Shown piece by piece: positions 1 through 14,200 of a stretch of DNA of 64,000 nt. The notes under the pieces were generated by a model. That model made no database searches, was not told where the DNA came from, and saw nothing but the letters and a program-made list of their open reading frames with translations. The DNA comes from Apus apus (taxonomy: Eukaryota > Chordata > Aves > Apodiformes > Apodidae). Made by a program: the position numbers and the translations under genes. The stretch's first letter is position 1. Each line of letters begins with the position of its first letter. Location of the stretch: positions 149,406,858-149,470,857 of the forward strand of contig NC_067282.1 in assembly GCF_020740795.1 (NCBI RefSeq), read 5' to 3'.

Positions 1-2134
1 TAATAGAATTTTTAGCCCACATCATAGTAACAGTGCTGTTAATTTTTCACCAAGCATTGTAAGTATGCAGCATATAAAGCTAAGCAGAAGTTTACAGCAG
101 TTAAAATCAATACATATTTTTTTCTGTTAGTGCATTGGACTAAACAGCAAATAATTCATTAATCATAACATTAAGGAGTATAAAACTTGAGAAAAGTCTG
201 AAGCTTATTCTTTGCTTTAATGTCTCAAGGATACATGGAATAAGAAATCCTGAAATTTAAGACTGAGTGGGGGCAAAAAAATCAGATAAGCTAATACTTT
301 GAATTTCAAGGAAACATAAAGTGAGAGTCTTTGCTCTTGTTCATATTCCTGACTTAGACCTTTATTAAAAATGTATTTTTGTCAGAGAGAGGTTTTTTTG
401 AATAGGTAAGTAATTGTTTCAGAGGTAGAAACTTGAGTAGAGAAAAATTACCCAAAGTCAAGCTGTAACACAGCTGTATGAATGTTTGCTAGTTCAGAGT
501 TTGAGATGTATCATCTTTGTGATTCAGTTCTTTTGTGTGGAGGAAATAATGTCAGGTGTTAAGTTGGAAAATGAAGTTGTGCTCCATGGTCACCTCTTGA
601 GAAGTAAGCTTTTGAAATCTAGATCTTGAAGTTGATATATTCTTATGGAATACTGGGAATCTTGAGAAATTAAAAGCCCAGTTTACCGCAGAAAGGCAGG
701 CAGGAGGTGGCACACAACACAGCTTTGGCCTTTCCTTATGAGGATTTGTGTGGCCACTGTCTGTGGAATGAGGAAGGTTTTGTCCCATGAAATTTTTCCT
801 CCCTAAAGAAACAAAGCACACAGCCCTCAGGAAAATTTCCTTCATGTTAGAGAAAATTCTGGTGTTAGTAACCTTTTTTTTTTTTTTAAATTTCTTTTAT
901 TTGAATGAGAGCTTAAGTCATTCTGGGGCAGGAGAAGCTTATTTGGTGTTTTGAGATAAAGCTTATACGATAATTCTTTACTGTAAGTTCCTAAAAGCAA
1001 GGAAAATTTTAATTAAAGTTAATTTAAAGTTTAATTAAAGTTGTGAACTGTTAGCCAGTTACACTAGGTGACATTTTGCTTAGCCAGTATCCCTGTCGAA
1101 ATAGTAATGACCTGTAAGAAGAGTAAACAGCATGTTAATTAGGTGGTCTGAAGATGCAGATTTTGAAGAGATTGCGAACAGTAATTACAAACTTTTTTTT
1201 TAAGAGATTACAAACAAGATGGAAAATAAAAAGAGAGCAGAGAGGTTAGGGACGTGGGTAGAAAACTAAATGAGAGTTCAGTCCCCCTCCATTCTGAGGG
1301 GGAAGAGAACCATTTGAAACACCAGTATTTAATGACTGGAGAGGATTTCAAAGTAGCAAAGCCAGACAAGAGCTGCAGGTGGTGCAGTTGGCAGATTTGG
1401 ATGCTCCTGTTACAAAAGATGCATTGGGTGCTTTGTGCTAGGTCAAACACACCAGAACATATGATGGATGCCAAGAAGAGCTAATGAAAAAGGATGAGGA
1501 CAGTGATACACTCAGTTATATGATTGCAATTACTGGTGTACTTTTGTGTGGCTGATCTCTGGTAGGAGATCGGAAGGGGGTATTGCTTGGGGAGACCAAA
1601 AGTAGGGTAGATAAAGTTGCTGAGAGAAGTTACTAATGAAATGGAGGAAAGCTATCAAGGGAACAGAAGCAAATGAGTCAGAAAAAGAGCACAGACTGGG
1701 TAGGGGAATGAAACTGTTGGCAACAGAAGGTCTAAAGGAGGAGGAGGCAAATCACATTAAGAACATACATAATCTAAATGGATGAAGAGGTGGCTGGTTG
1801 TAAATACAGGAAGGAAGATAGTAGTGGTATATTAGGAGTAGTGGTATGGAATTAAGCAAATGCTTGCAACTGCATTTTCTGGCAGTAGGAGCTCCTTTAA
1901 CTAAAAAAAGTCCCCAGCAACTTCTACAAGGACTAGTTAAAAAGGCCAGCATATGGCAGTTATGTTGCATTAAGCATTCAGTGAAGTCTAAGGTACAGTC
2001 CTTTGATTGATAGGGATGGATGTTATGATCTAATAGGTATTTTCCATCTTTAATTTTTATTATTCTAGTGACCTGAAACCCCCACTTGCAATCTTCAAAA
2101 TGAAAAAATATCTTCATAATTTATATTTATATAG
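1..2134 (+). other. RIC8B: RIC8B intron (left part cut by window edge)
   Basis: AT-rich intronic DNA with poly-T runs near 873 and 1192. An imperfect triplication of an AATTAAAGTT-like unit lies at 1011-1042. No exon-like segment or recognisable repeat family was seen. Confidence 0.7.
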
Positions 2135-2229
2135 AATGAATCTCATCAATTTCGTTACATGGCTGCCATCCTTCGACACTGCTTATTAATCACGGGCCCT
2201 ACTGAAGACAAAACTGAAGAGCTGCACAG
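2135..2229 (+). CDS. RIC8B: RIC8B coding exon (first in window)
   Basis: The exon encodes 31 residues starting [16 protein letters not shown] and ending TEELH, then two bases of a split serine codon. It forms part of an armadillo-type helical repeat of the Ric-8 fold. The acceptor is weak (AT-rich TTTATATTTATATAG, with purines in the pyrimidine tract), while the donor is AG|GTTGGT. The phase (0 in, 2 out) fits the following exon exactly. The conserved LRHCLLI and [12 protein letters not shown] run settles the identification. Confidence 0.95.
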
Positions 2230-5200
2230 GTTGGTAGAACTGCAGAACCAATCTATCTTAAAATGTTAGTTGTTTTTCAAAAAATAGGGGGGGGAGATTG
2301 CTTTGCCTAAAATCTAAAGTGGAAATCTGAGAAATAATGAAGACTACTAATTTTGAGTAAAATGTTACTAATTGCCTGAATTATAATTTAAGCATGTCTG
2401 GTACTCCAGAGAGAAAGCAACTGGCCAGATTATTATTTGTGATCAATAGTAATGAAGCTGACCTTTTAAAAATCTTTGTGTATGTGTGTGTGTAACTGAG
2501 GATGAAAATCCATATGGAAGTTCTAGAGGTAGTGCAAATTGAAGAGGAATGCAACTTCTCTTGTTTTGCACAGAAGCTGATGGAAAAGAAGCATTTTGAG
2601 TTTTTTGTATTTAACTTTTGCAATTCTGATGGGCTGGAAGTTACAAGTTGGTATTTTATCTCCAATAGTTCTTGGCTGCTTTATTAAAAGTACAAATATC
2701 AGTTCCCTGGTAATAATATTTACATTTTTTCAGCATTGAGTTAATAATCTTGCCAGGTTTAGGTGCATGATTTGTTGGGTTTTTTTTCTGAATCCTGCAC
2801 GCAACATTTTATGTGTTTCCAGTCAACAATTCAGTTGGAATCCAGAGTATTTTTAGTGCGATGATGGTTCTCTGTTCAGTGCTACTATTTTTTTTCCATG
2901 ACACCCTAATTTTTATCCAAGTAGGTCAGCTGTTCACAGGGCCCAATGGTACAGTAGCTTAAAACGCTATCCCATGTTATCTGTCAGCAGTGAGAGTGTT
3001 GCCATTTTCTTCTTCAGAGCTGTCCATATATCCAAGTGCAGGATCTTTTGAAGATCATCTTCTGAAACGGCAGTCTCCAGGAAGGAGGATAGAGCTTTTC
3101 ACACCCAGCAATCTTGAAAGTGTTAAATGAACTTGATTAAAATCTTGGAAAGCTCTTAGAGATCAACAGTCTTAGTAGGTGAACACTAAAATCCTACATC
3201 AGAACCCTTCGCAGTTGGTGCAGACTAGTTTGGAATAATTTAGGACACCACTGCAGTAGTTGCCATGACTAAAGTTAGTGCTGAGTGTGTCCTAAAAGGC
3301 AGTCAGTGTTTTTTGTCTTTGCTGCTGTGTATAGTGGGTGTTTTGCACTCTCATCATCCTTTAAGAGAGGGATTGGTGGGAATAAGTTCCCCACTGCTGG
3401 GAAAATCGAACAGATTTGGATAAATTCAACAATTAGATGCAGACATCAGCCTTTAGCATTTAAACTTGTACACAGACAGTAAGACTGCCTGATATTTTGG
3501 TGAATTATTGTACAGCTGATGCCCTTCCCAGAAAAACAAGGGTTTTTTCCTTGACCAGGAATCTGACTGGTATGTTGTGTAGAGATGCTGCCCACTTGGA
3601 CCTTATGGAGACACGCAAGGCAAGGCAAGGATTGTCCCTAATTCTGAGAGGTGGAACCAGAAAAAAAAATGAGGATGGTTATGACTGTCTTGTGTCACTT
3701 CAGTTGTTTCCCCTTGTCCATCAGACTCAGTATAGCACTGCATCAGTCTTTCTGTTATGCTGGGAAAAAAACTTTCTCCCTGTCAGCTAACTGGAGCTAG
3801 TTTGTTTAGCTCAAGTGACAGAACAAAGGAATGCAAGAAGAGTATTGCTGCACGTAGTCTTCAATCTTGATTTATGTCAGACTTGTTTTTTGTTGTAGTG
3901 ATGTGGGTTTTTTTAACATGCCAGAAGAACACTGAGCAGGTTTTGACTTTTGTGATTCAAATATTTCAGCCCTCTTGCAAAACTTGATTTTTGTCTTTGA
4001 CTGCCTCAGGATGTAGTAAAAGCTGAATAATTTAATGTACTTTTCCACCAAGCAAGGCAGCTCTGGAACAGAAAAGGTGTAGTCAGACATAATGCCCCTT
4101 TATATCCTTTGAGGGGTCAGTCCCCTGATGTATCTGGTCGAGCAGCACTTTCATTCCTGACAGGAGTTTCAGTAATGTATGAGTAAACTTGTGTTAGCAA
4201 TCTATAGCTAACATAACATAGCTAAAAAGATGAGGTTGTGGTGTTGTCTGGGTTGTTGAGTGTGCCAGACTCTGACCCTGCAATCTTAGATAAGGTGTGA
4301 GTCAGCGAGCAGGGTGCAGCTTCTCACTCTGCTTTCCACCTGGAGCCTATCAGTAAGGCAGTTATGAAAATAATGTTAAAAGTGGAATACAATATAATCA
4401 CTGTTGAATGCAGAATAAACTTTATGAAGCATCAAGGATGCATATTTCTTAGAATTGCTGATCACTTCTCGCTAAGTTTGTAAATCTGCAGAATATAAGA
4501 TGCTTAAAATGAAGGATTTGGGCAGCCTGTTAACGCACCATGTATGAAGGCTTGTGCTCTGAATGTGTAAGTTGGGGATTTATTTTATGTGTGCATGAGG
4601 TGTTGGATACGTGCCCTGAGCAGTGATGCACTGATTGTCAGTGTGACTCTATTTCTAATAAGTAAGGATAAATTACCTATAAAAATATCTTAACTAATTT
4701 AGTACCTGGTATTGTTGTCATTATTGTGATTCTGTCATGTCGGTACTTAACGTTTGAATATGAACAGCTTAAAGCACCACATAGAGTGGTGCCATTTTTG
4801 GCCACTAACAAGGTTTTAATCAAGGCATTCAGCAGCTCTAAATAGGCCTTTGCTTCTGAATTTGCATATCAGGAGGGGGCTGGGAGCATGAGTGGGTGGA
4901 TGTCATGTCCCAGTGATTAATGATCTCTAGGAAGCCGAAAAGGGGAGAGTAATATACGCAGTATTTCTACCCCCTGGAGTAGGAACGCAAACACTATTGT
5001 GCAGATCTGTGCATAGTCACTGACTTCCTGGTAGCTGGAGAATTTCATACACTCCTCTACCACAAATAAAACTGTCAGTGGAGTGACAAAGATCAGAAAG
5101 CCGGGCTTCATTTATTGAAAAGAATAGCTCAGACACAGTGATCCAGAAAATTAATTTTGTAGGTGTTTTGGAACTTGGTTGTTTAATAAGAAACTGGTAA

Positions 5201-8200
5201 AAAGAGAACTTCTGATGAAAAGCCTGAAGCTACCAAATATTTGTTGAATTTCAGTGTGTTTTGTTTCTGACTATTCCTGAATTATTAGAGAGGAATAACT
5301 TCTATGATACAAAAGAGGTATCTTAAACAGGAATTAGAAACAAAACAAAGAGAACAAGCTTTCCAAAAAGTAGAAGCTGTCTGAATTTCAGTTGCTAAAA
5401 GAGCAAAAGGGAGATGGCACAGTGTGGAACAGCCACCCAGTCTGATCAGACTAAAACCAGCACATTTGCTGGAAATCCTGTTGTGTTTGATTGCCATGGT
5501 TTGCTTTCTCTCTTACTAATTCTTTGTTAGAATTGTATTAAAAACATAAAAACTGAGGGCAGCTTCCAAGTAGATATTATTAAAAGTGTTTTAAAAAGTT
5601 GGTTGAAAAGTTTTCTCTATTCTTGGAACACTTTGCCAATCCTTGAAACATTGGTGCTCATAGTTTCATTGATAGCTTTGAGGTCTGCAAATGTAAGCCT
5701 AAATAATTCTGTAGTATTTCTAAATATTTCCATTTAAAAGTTTAGCTGGGCAGCAGCAGGTAAATAATGACAGAATCCTAATTTTTGCAGCATCTGTGTA
5801 ATTGAACCCCAAGCCTATGTAATGAGAACAGGATAGATAGCAAATTCAAGGGATGTGCACCAGGCAAGAGACCCTTGCAAAGTAATTTCCATCTTACTCC
5901 ATTAAAGAGGAGGGGGAGGACCATGTGGTCTCATTTAAATCACTTAACGGATATTTGGGAAGCACTCCTCTTTGTGCTTTGAAGAATGCCAAGGCTGCCA
6001 GTTTCTGGAAGATACTGCTTGGTAAATAAGCCTGAATCTTCTTTGAATGTGTTAAAAGCATTCTGTATATTCTGTACACTACAAGCTAAGTAAAAGTGAA
6101 AATATTTCAGGGCACCTGAGAAACTGCCACCACGCCCCACTCTTAAAGAAGGAGGAAATGTTTCCTGTGGTGTACTTTGTCACATTAATGATGGCAATAT
6201 GGATGTGTTGTAAAATCTTTTAAGTTTCAAAGAGGGAAAAAAAACCACTGACTGCTGCAAATCAATGTGAGAGTTCCCCCTGCTGTCCTGCAGGATCAGC
6301 TGCTGTAACACACTTAACTGTGGAATAGGATACTGTGGGGGCTGGAAATAATAATGCAGTGCTGCAGTATAGCTTTTGGAGCTTTTGTCTTTGTTTTTCC
6401 TTGTTTTTTCCAAGATCCAGCACTCGGGTAGTAAGGCATACTGCCTTCTTTAAAAAACAGAGAGTAGAAAATAAAGCAATATTTGAGTTGCAGGGCCATT
6501 CTTCTTGGTGGCATTTGTACAAACAGTTTATGGTGAGTTGTACTCTGTTTTTAATTCTTTCTACCAAATGAATAATGAAGTTTTCAAATCTATTTCAGCA
6601 ATGCCATCAACCTCTTAAGTAATGTTCCCGTGTCATGCTTGGATGTTCTTATTAGTCCATCATCTCAAGAGGAAACAGATATAAAATACAATGGTATGAA
6701 TATGGGAGCAATTCAAATTTTACTGGATTTCATGGAGAAGAGAATAGACAAGGTATGGACCGCAAAGATTCTTCAGGGGGCTTCTTTCATTAAATCAAAA
6801 AGCACACATATGTAGAGCTTCTTACAAACCTTCCTGACAGTATTTAGCAAAATTACAGCTGTCTTTGTTCTGGATTGTGAAACACCTCAAAATTGAGAAC
6901 AAATTTCTATGAGTATCTGAAGCATACTTGCTTGTTTGTATGTGAGGATGAACACTTGGCTCTCAGTTAATAGCTATGTGAAGATAATTCTTTGGCTCGT
7001 CATATAGGTCTTTATTGAAGTATTCATCAGATCTGGGAAGGAAAATTTCCTCTTAGAAATGTTTTGGGTTTTTTGGTTTGTTTGTTTTTTTTTTTAGGGA
7101 AGCAGCTATAGAGAAGGTCTGACTCCAGTTCTCAGTTTATTAACTGCATGCTGCCGAACTCACAGGAATATCAGGAAGTTTATAAAAGCTCAAGTAAGTA
7201 AAATATTCATTAAAATTTGAATACAAAGCTAATGATGAACTTTCTGAAGTTTGTACATCAGTGCAAGACACTGATACTTTAAAAGCATGAATGGTTTCAC
7301 ACTAAATTACCCACAGAGTTCTCTGCAGTACTTTTTTCCTGTTACATCTCTGACAACTGTCAGCTGTAGAAATAATTTTGCAGTCATGTCAATCAATAGT
7401 TCCTAAGTGCCACGATACATTTTGTAGAGCTGTTAAGTAACAACATGAGGTGTATTGTAAAGCTGATGTCATGCGAGTCACCGTGAATCATGTAACACAG
7501 GGGCAAAGGACTTGGTGAGATCTGTGTCCCCTTAGATCCTGCATATAAAAAAAATAATTGGTGCAGTTAATAAAGCTTTGCAAAGCTGTGTGGTAACTCA
7601 TGAGGTGTTTTGATGGGTTTTGCATGAGCTTTAGTTTGACCTCAGCAGGCAGGAGTCATTGAAATTGAAACTTGGACACCAGTGTGTATCAGCTGCTCTG
7701 TCAGAGTAAAACTGTCCCTGAACAGAGGCACACTTCATCACTTGATCTCTTAAAAGAGCTGTTTAATACAGTGCAGACTGTGGGTAGGCTTTTTACAGGG
7801 GGAAAAAAAAAAATCTGTCCCATGGTTAAAGATCTAAAGGATCTCTGTGGCTTGGTGGCTGGGTGTGGTGTTTCCTTTTAGTTTTGCTGCTTTTCCTGAA
7901 GTTGAGTGGAGAGAAGTTAAAAGATGAGCAAGGGAAAGACAGCTGAAACCAGCTGAAAAATGTTCTTTTCCTAAGCTGCAGTGATTTTTGGATTGCACTG
8001 TGGATGGCATTCCCAAGTCAAAGCTGCATATCAATTCATAAATGGCAAACAGTATATATTTTCTGCCTCTGTCATCTGAACCAGAACAGTGTTTTTGAAG
8101 TTTTTAGGAAACTCATTCTTGCTTCTGATTGTTTTTGTTCGCAGCAGTTCATTACTGGGACACACTTCTGATCTGTTAAATTACAAAAAAAAAAAGAAAA

Positions 8201-11200
8201 AAAAGTTAGAGTCAAATGTTCAGAAGTTAGAAAATGAAGTTGTCTGCATGTTTTCACAACATCTCAGTGTCTAGATATCAGGATATAATTGCATGCTGTC
8301 TCCTACCACAGGACCACTGCCTCATATGGTGCACGGAATGGATGGATACTGCTAACTGTATGGCCGGATGCTTGATATTTTGAATTACCCTCATTGTTAA
8401 GTGTTGGCCTTAGGCTTTATTTATTGTTCGTTATTCAAATTATGATCTGAAGACAGAATGATTAATTGCCTCATAGACTGTCCTATGGCACTCATCACTG
8501 TGTTAGTATTAGAGTACTCCAGAAACATAAATTCATTCTTACAACACTCTGTGAAATGGCAGTCATGGTACTATCCCCATTGGGGAAAGTAAGTAGGGAC
8601 AAGTAAAATGTTTTTGCTAATTGTTTGAATACTTAGTTTGAAAAAGACAGAGTCTGTTTCTTTTCACAGTATTCAATACTGTAGTATTAATTTGTTTAAG
8701 TATCAGTTCCCAGTGAGTCCAATTTTAGTAATAATCGTGCAGTAATTTTTCCCAGAACATGACATTTTGCATTATACACCTAGAAGACAAAAGATCGTGC
8801 TATTTGTGACATCTTTGTTTTCATTCCCTAGTAAAACTTCGAAGATCCGTAATTCTTACAGGAGTCAGGAGATCATTAAATATTTCATATTATCTCCCAG
8901 ATTTGTTTGCAAATCATATATCCTGTGGATGCGAAAAAATTAAAGTAGGTTTTGAGTCTGAAGGCACATGCACAAGGAGGTGGAACTTAAGTTGTAAAAC
9001 CAGCCATATTTCAAGCACCTCCTGCCTTTTTTTTAGGTTGAAGTTAAAATTAATGACATTTAGTGAGAAAATAGTGTGTTGGAGGAAATGTTAAATAGTG
9101 TTTTCTCCAAAATATTTTTTTTTTAATTTAGCTTGAGCTTTTAAAAGAGTGTTTTCTGGGAGAAGTACACATTTCCTCTAACACACAGAGCCAGTATTTA
9201 AAATTTATGGTAGCAGAACTTGCAACGTCACTTATTTTTCCTGCTTTTTCATTATAAGTGTATTCATTGTTCTGTATAAATTGTACATTGTGTTAATATT
9301 ACAAGTTTTCTTAAACTGGTATTTTAATGCTTTTACCAGATACCTGAGCAAAACAGAAGAAACAAAGAACATGAGGTTACTGCTGCCTGTTGGCCAACAA
9401 TTTTGGGATATTTATTTGTGCTCTTAAACTCCTAATAATTGTCTTTTCATTTAATAAATAAATAAATAAATAAAGTCTGCATTTGGGACTGAGTTCTCTT
9501 CTGCCCAGGATGGCAGGCCAAAAGGCCTGAATATATTGAGAAGCAAGAGTCATTGCTAGTGCCTGTAAGCATAGTTGGGTTGGTTGGTTGGGGGTTTTTT
9601 TGTGAAGAAGCAAAGCTTACAGTATTTTCTTGTTCTGTTGACTGTGGCTTTTACTGCAAGGATTGCATAGGTATTGCCATGCATTCTGTGCTTGGTTTTC
9701 CTCTTTTGTGCTCCTAGGTGTTGCCTCCATTGAGAGATGTATCAAATCGTCCAGAAGTTGGCACAACAGTGAGAAACAAGCTGGTGCGCCTTATGACACA
9801 CGTTGACCTTGGAGTAAAGGAAATTGCAGCAGAATTTCTTTTTGTTCTTTGTAAAGAGAGAGGTAAAAATTACTTTTTCTTCTCCCTTTTAATTTCCTAA
9901 TGTAATTAGTATATTTGCCTCTTGCTGTAATTCTGGATTCTTGGAACACTGCTGTTTTTTATTTGTGGCTCATTGTAGTTCAATAATTTTCTGTATCATT
10001 TTTTGCAGTTGACACCTTGTTAAAATATACAGGCTATGGTAACGCAGCAGGATTGCTGGCATCAAGGGGCCTCCTAAAAGGAGGAAGAGGAAATCACTGG
10101 TACTCAGATGATGAAGATACAGACACAGAAGAATACAAATCTGCAAAGCCGAAGTATAGTATTGTTTTCATTTCTGCGTATCCTGTTGCAATTTAGATGT
10201 TTTGACATAACTATTTTGTTTCCCCTTTTACAGAGAAGCCAGTTTTGGAATTATGTGTGCTTATTATTAACTACAGTCTCCAGTTGACTTCATGGTCTAA
10301 TTACTGAGAAACCAGCCTCTTTAACTTCAGTAGGGGGAACTATGTAAAAATGAAATAGCACAGAGACCAGGACCTCAGTAAGGAGGGTGGTGAAAGAGAG
10401 GTGGTGAATGAATGCAGAAGCATAATACCTGTGACTAATACACATGCATAAAAAGATGTAGAGACAGTAAGCACATGTTTAGGCAGAGCAGGTACGTAAC
10501 TTCAGGTGCAATTCTCTTTCTTCACAAGGAATTTAGGTTAGTGGTTGGACTTCATGACCTTAAATGTCTTTTCCAACCAAAACAGTTCTGTGATTCTGTG
10601 ATTCTTTGAGATGCTTGTCAAAAACAGTAACAAAGAAAAATGGAAAAGGTTTGTGGATCCTGACATGGATGGCATTCAAGGTGCAGATTAGAGTTTCAAA
10701 GTACGTGTGTGTTGTCTGTTTAAATGGATGCTTAAAAAGTTGGAATTGTTAAATGAGAGTAAAGGAAGCTATCAGAGATGATACTGTAAGAGTAACAAAG
10801 CAGGCCAAAAATATTTTGAAGAGCAGCTTACTGGAGGCATTAAGAGTAAGGAGAACCTTCTTCACTGGTGAAGCTGGAAGCCCAGAGTGTGTAGTTGATC
10901 ATTAGATGGTTTAGATGTAAGTAGGCAGAAAAAGGGGGTAAGTCCATAGCAAAAAAGCTAAAGGAATTACTTTGCATCATTGTTGTTATGAGGAAGGTTG
11001 AAGAAGTTTCTGATCTGCATCTGATTTTCTGTATTCCTGTTAAATATTTGTGATTAAGCTGCTTGAAAAGATAATTTGCTCAGAAAGTGTTCTTTAATTC
11101 TCTGCTTCTGTTACCATTTCTGTATTGCTGTTCACTTCTTTTAACAGTAAAAATAGAATTGGCATTGTAAATTCTCAAAGTAAAGTAACCTTAATTTGGT

Positions 11201-14200
11201 TTGAGGAAAAATCATCATGGGAAGGGAATAGTAAATAATTCCACAATTCTTCATGAGTAATTTTTTTTAAATTAAGCCTGTACAGAGTTAGTTGCAAACA
11301 TGGATCTGTCATTCTGTTTCCTGTCTATGTTGTTATTACTAATGACATTGTCATTATTACAATTGTTATTCCCCTGCTTTCAAACTGCTTGTGTATGGGT
11401 TATAACATAACAACAAGTACTAGTGGACTGTGTATTTCTGAGTAGCTAACCAGAAGTTAATACAGTGAATCACCAAGAAGATAATATAATGATTTGTGGG
11501 AAAAGACTATGGAAAATGTGTAATTATGAAGGTTGGCTATTTATAGTAAAAACTTTTTCTGTGCAGTTCAGACAGTTTTAGTCCTGGTGGTTTCTTTTAG
11601 TGTGTTCCTCTTTCCTCCTATCAAGAAGATAGACAATTTACATACATAGTTCTATCCTAACTGTATTGCTTTTCCATCTCCAGCATTAATCTTATCACTG
11701 GTCATTTAGAAGAACCAATGCCCAATCCGATGGATGAAATGACAGAAGAACAAAAAGAGTATGAAGCTATGAAGCTTGTCAACATGTTTGATAAACTTTC
11801 CAGGTATTGTATTATAGCTGCTTTTGAAGCAGCTCATGTCCTGGCTCTTTACTAAGGTCTAGTTCTCCAAAATACTGCTATAATCAACTTCTTTGCAGGA
11901 TTAACTGCAGAGACTTTGCACTCTAACTGCAGAGAAAAACATTTAGCACTTCAAAGAAAAGAGCAATATGTAACAAGACTTCAGAGCAAACCTCTTTTGG
12001 AGAGGAATGGACAGAGTCAGGAAGATCTGGTGGCAAGGGAACCTGCTTCCTAAGTGGATAGGTTGATAATAATTAATAGAATTTCCCCTTTTAAAGTATG
12101 AGGGACAATCCAAGCCCAAGGCAACTGTACACATTTTCCCCAAGTCAATGAGCAGCATCTCATGGTAACTACTTACATCTGCTGCTTATATAAAGAACAA
12201 ATACAGTGCAAAAATAATTGTCACCAGAAGCAATAAATTACATAATGGAGCAATTGAAAGGGAATTAACAGTTAAGAATTATTGTGGATTTATTAGACTA
12301 AGTGTGGACTGGATTACAAGTGAGCCTTTAAAATTTCTTTCAAATGACTGAGGTAATGCCATAAAATAAAATTATACTTAATGAAACATAAAGGTGTATG
12401 TTATTGATACAGGAGGTTTGTTTATTTTAAAACTTTCTACGTACAAGAAGGGAACAGATCTGTGCTGTTAGCTAGAGCTTTTTCTATCTTTGACTCAATA
12501 TGCCTGAAATTTGCTGGTTTTTCTTCACCCATACGTGTTGCCATATTGGAGTGATTGCTTGTAGTTTGTTAGTAAAAGGGACACCTTTTACATTCTTGAG
12601 GAACATTTAATGTAGCACTAATTTATCACTGCACTGAGCTGTAGGAATTTAGGTAAATAAATAAGTAGATCATTCTTCAAACGTGGGAAAACTCAGCAGC
12701 TAGAATGTGTTTGTATTTTCTGAGTGTAGATAATCAAATAACAGCATCTGTTGAGAGAAATTCAGCAAACCAAGTATTTTTACATCTCTAAAATACAGCA
12801 AAAGCTGTAGGAGAATCTGGATTTTATGTTAGCTGGCAAAGATTGAATTACATGCAGAAGGGAAGGCAGGAAAATATCTCGGAACAACTGATCTGAGACT
12901 GTCAGTGAAGCAGTTGGATACTTTTTCACATTATTAGCATGGAAAGCAAGTGTAGTATGTTAGTAAGAAAGAGCAGAAAATGCAGTGCACGTGTAATCCT
13001 AATAGAACTACTGGGGAAAATTGAATGATTGCTGTGTAAACTAGAGAATTGGGAGCTGAGCAATAGGGGTGCTGCAGTAAAATGACTGAGTGCTGTGAAA
13101 CTTTTTTAAAAGGAAGATTGAGACTGGAGATAAGCTAAGACTGCAGAGCAGTCAGTTGCTGTCACTGGAGCACTCACACACAAAGTCCAAATGGCATTAC
13201 TGTAGCATAAGAGCCTTTTCAGTTCAGAGGACTGGAGGCACCTGCTGCCTTGCCTGCTACCAACTGACAATAACTAAGCAGCTGGTGCCCTGTGTCACTA
13301 CTGATCCTTTTGGCCAGTAGCATTACTTTCACCTTGGGCTTTCTGTGTCACTTACCATCCACCTGCAGTTTCTTCTATAGTACTTAGACTGCAAACTCCT
13401 CAGGGCTGGGACTCTTTCTGTTGTAAGGTTTTTGTTTGGGTTTTAGTGTAGTGATTACTGTGGGACAGTGTTGTTGATGTGACCCCTTCTGGCGCTGTGA
13501 GAACATGAAAAAAATCACTTGACTGTTGTTCCCACTCTTTGTTTTACTGGAAATTGGGCAAGGGGAAGTGCTGGCAAGAAGAAAAAAGAGAGTAAGACTT
13601 GGTTTTGGGAGGCTGTGGGATATTTTAAATGAAAGCAATTGAGTGCAATTGTGGGGTTTGCAGATGTTAAATAAAACGGGAAGCTGCCAGTCTGGTACAC
13701 AAGAAGAAAGAATTAGTAACATGCTGATGGCAATGGGAGTCCCTTCATGTATTTCAAATTGAATGCTCAGCCCTTCAGTGCTAGGAGTTTTCAGATACTT
13801 TAAATCTTCCAGTGGAATGCACTTTTTTCCTTAGCTTGCAACCTACAAATTTAAACTGGAGGTTCCTTTGATATGAGTCTTCAGCTGATTCTGGATTTTG
13901 AGTCTTGCTTTGAGACAGACTGGTGGTGACAGGTTTCCTACTTCTCCTGGTCTTCGTTGTTGTCACCATAGGAGAACTGAGCAATTTCAGTTTGGTGCAG
14001 TGCTTTGCTTTTAAGAGCAGAGGAAGGTGGACAGGGAACCAACAGCCCCTTCCTCTGATCTTGAATGAGTTTGTGTAACTTTATCTGTGTAACCTGAACA
14101 AGAGCACAGAGTCAACTTGCATGACCTCCAGCAAAACTGGTTTGCTTAATACACTTGTCCCAGTAATGCAAGCTCAGCTTTAAAGAGGTAGCATGCTTTT

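Noticed and set aside
9453-9474. AATAAA poly(A) signals inside RIC8B
   Set aside because: They are part of an AATA microsatellite within an intron, and the coding exons continue downstream.
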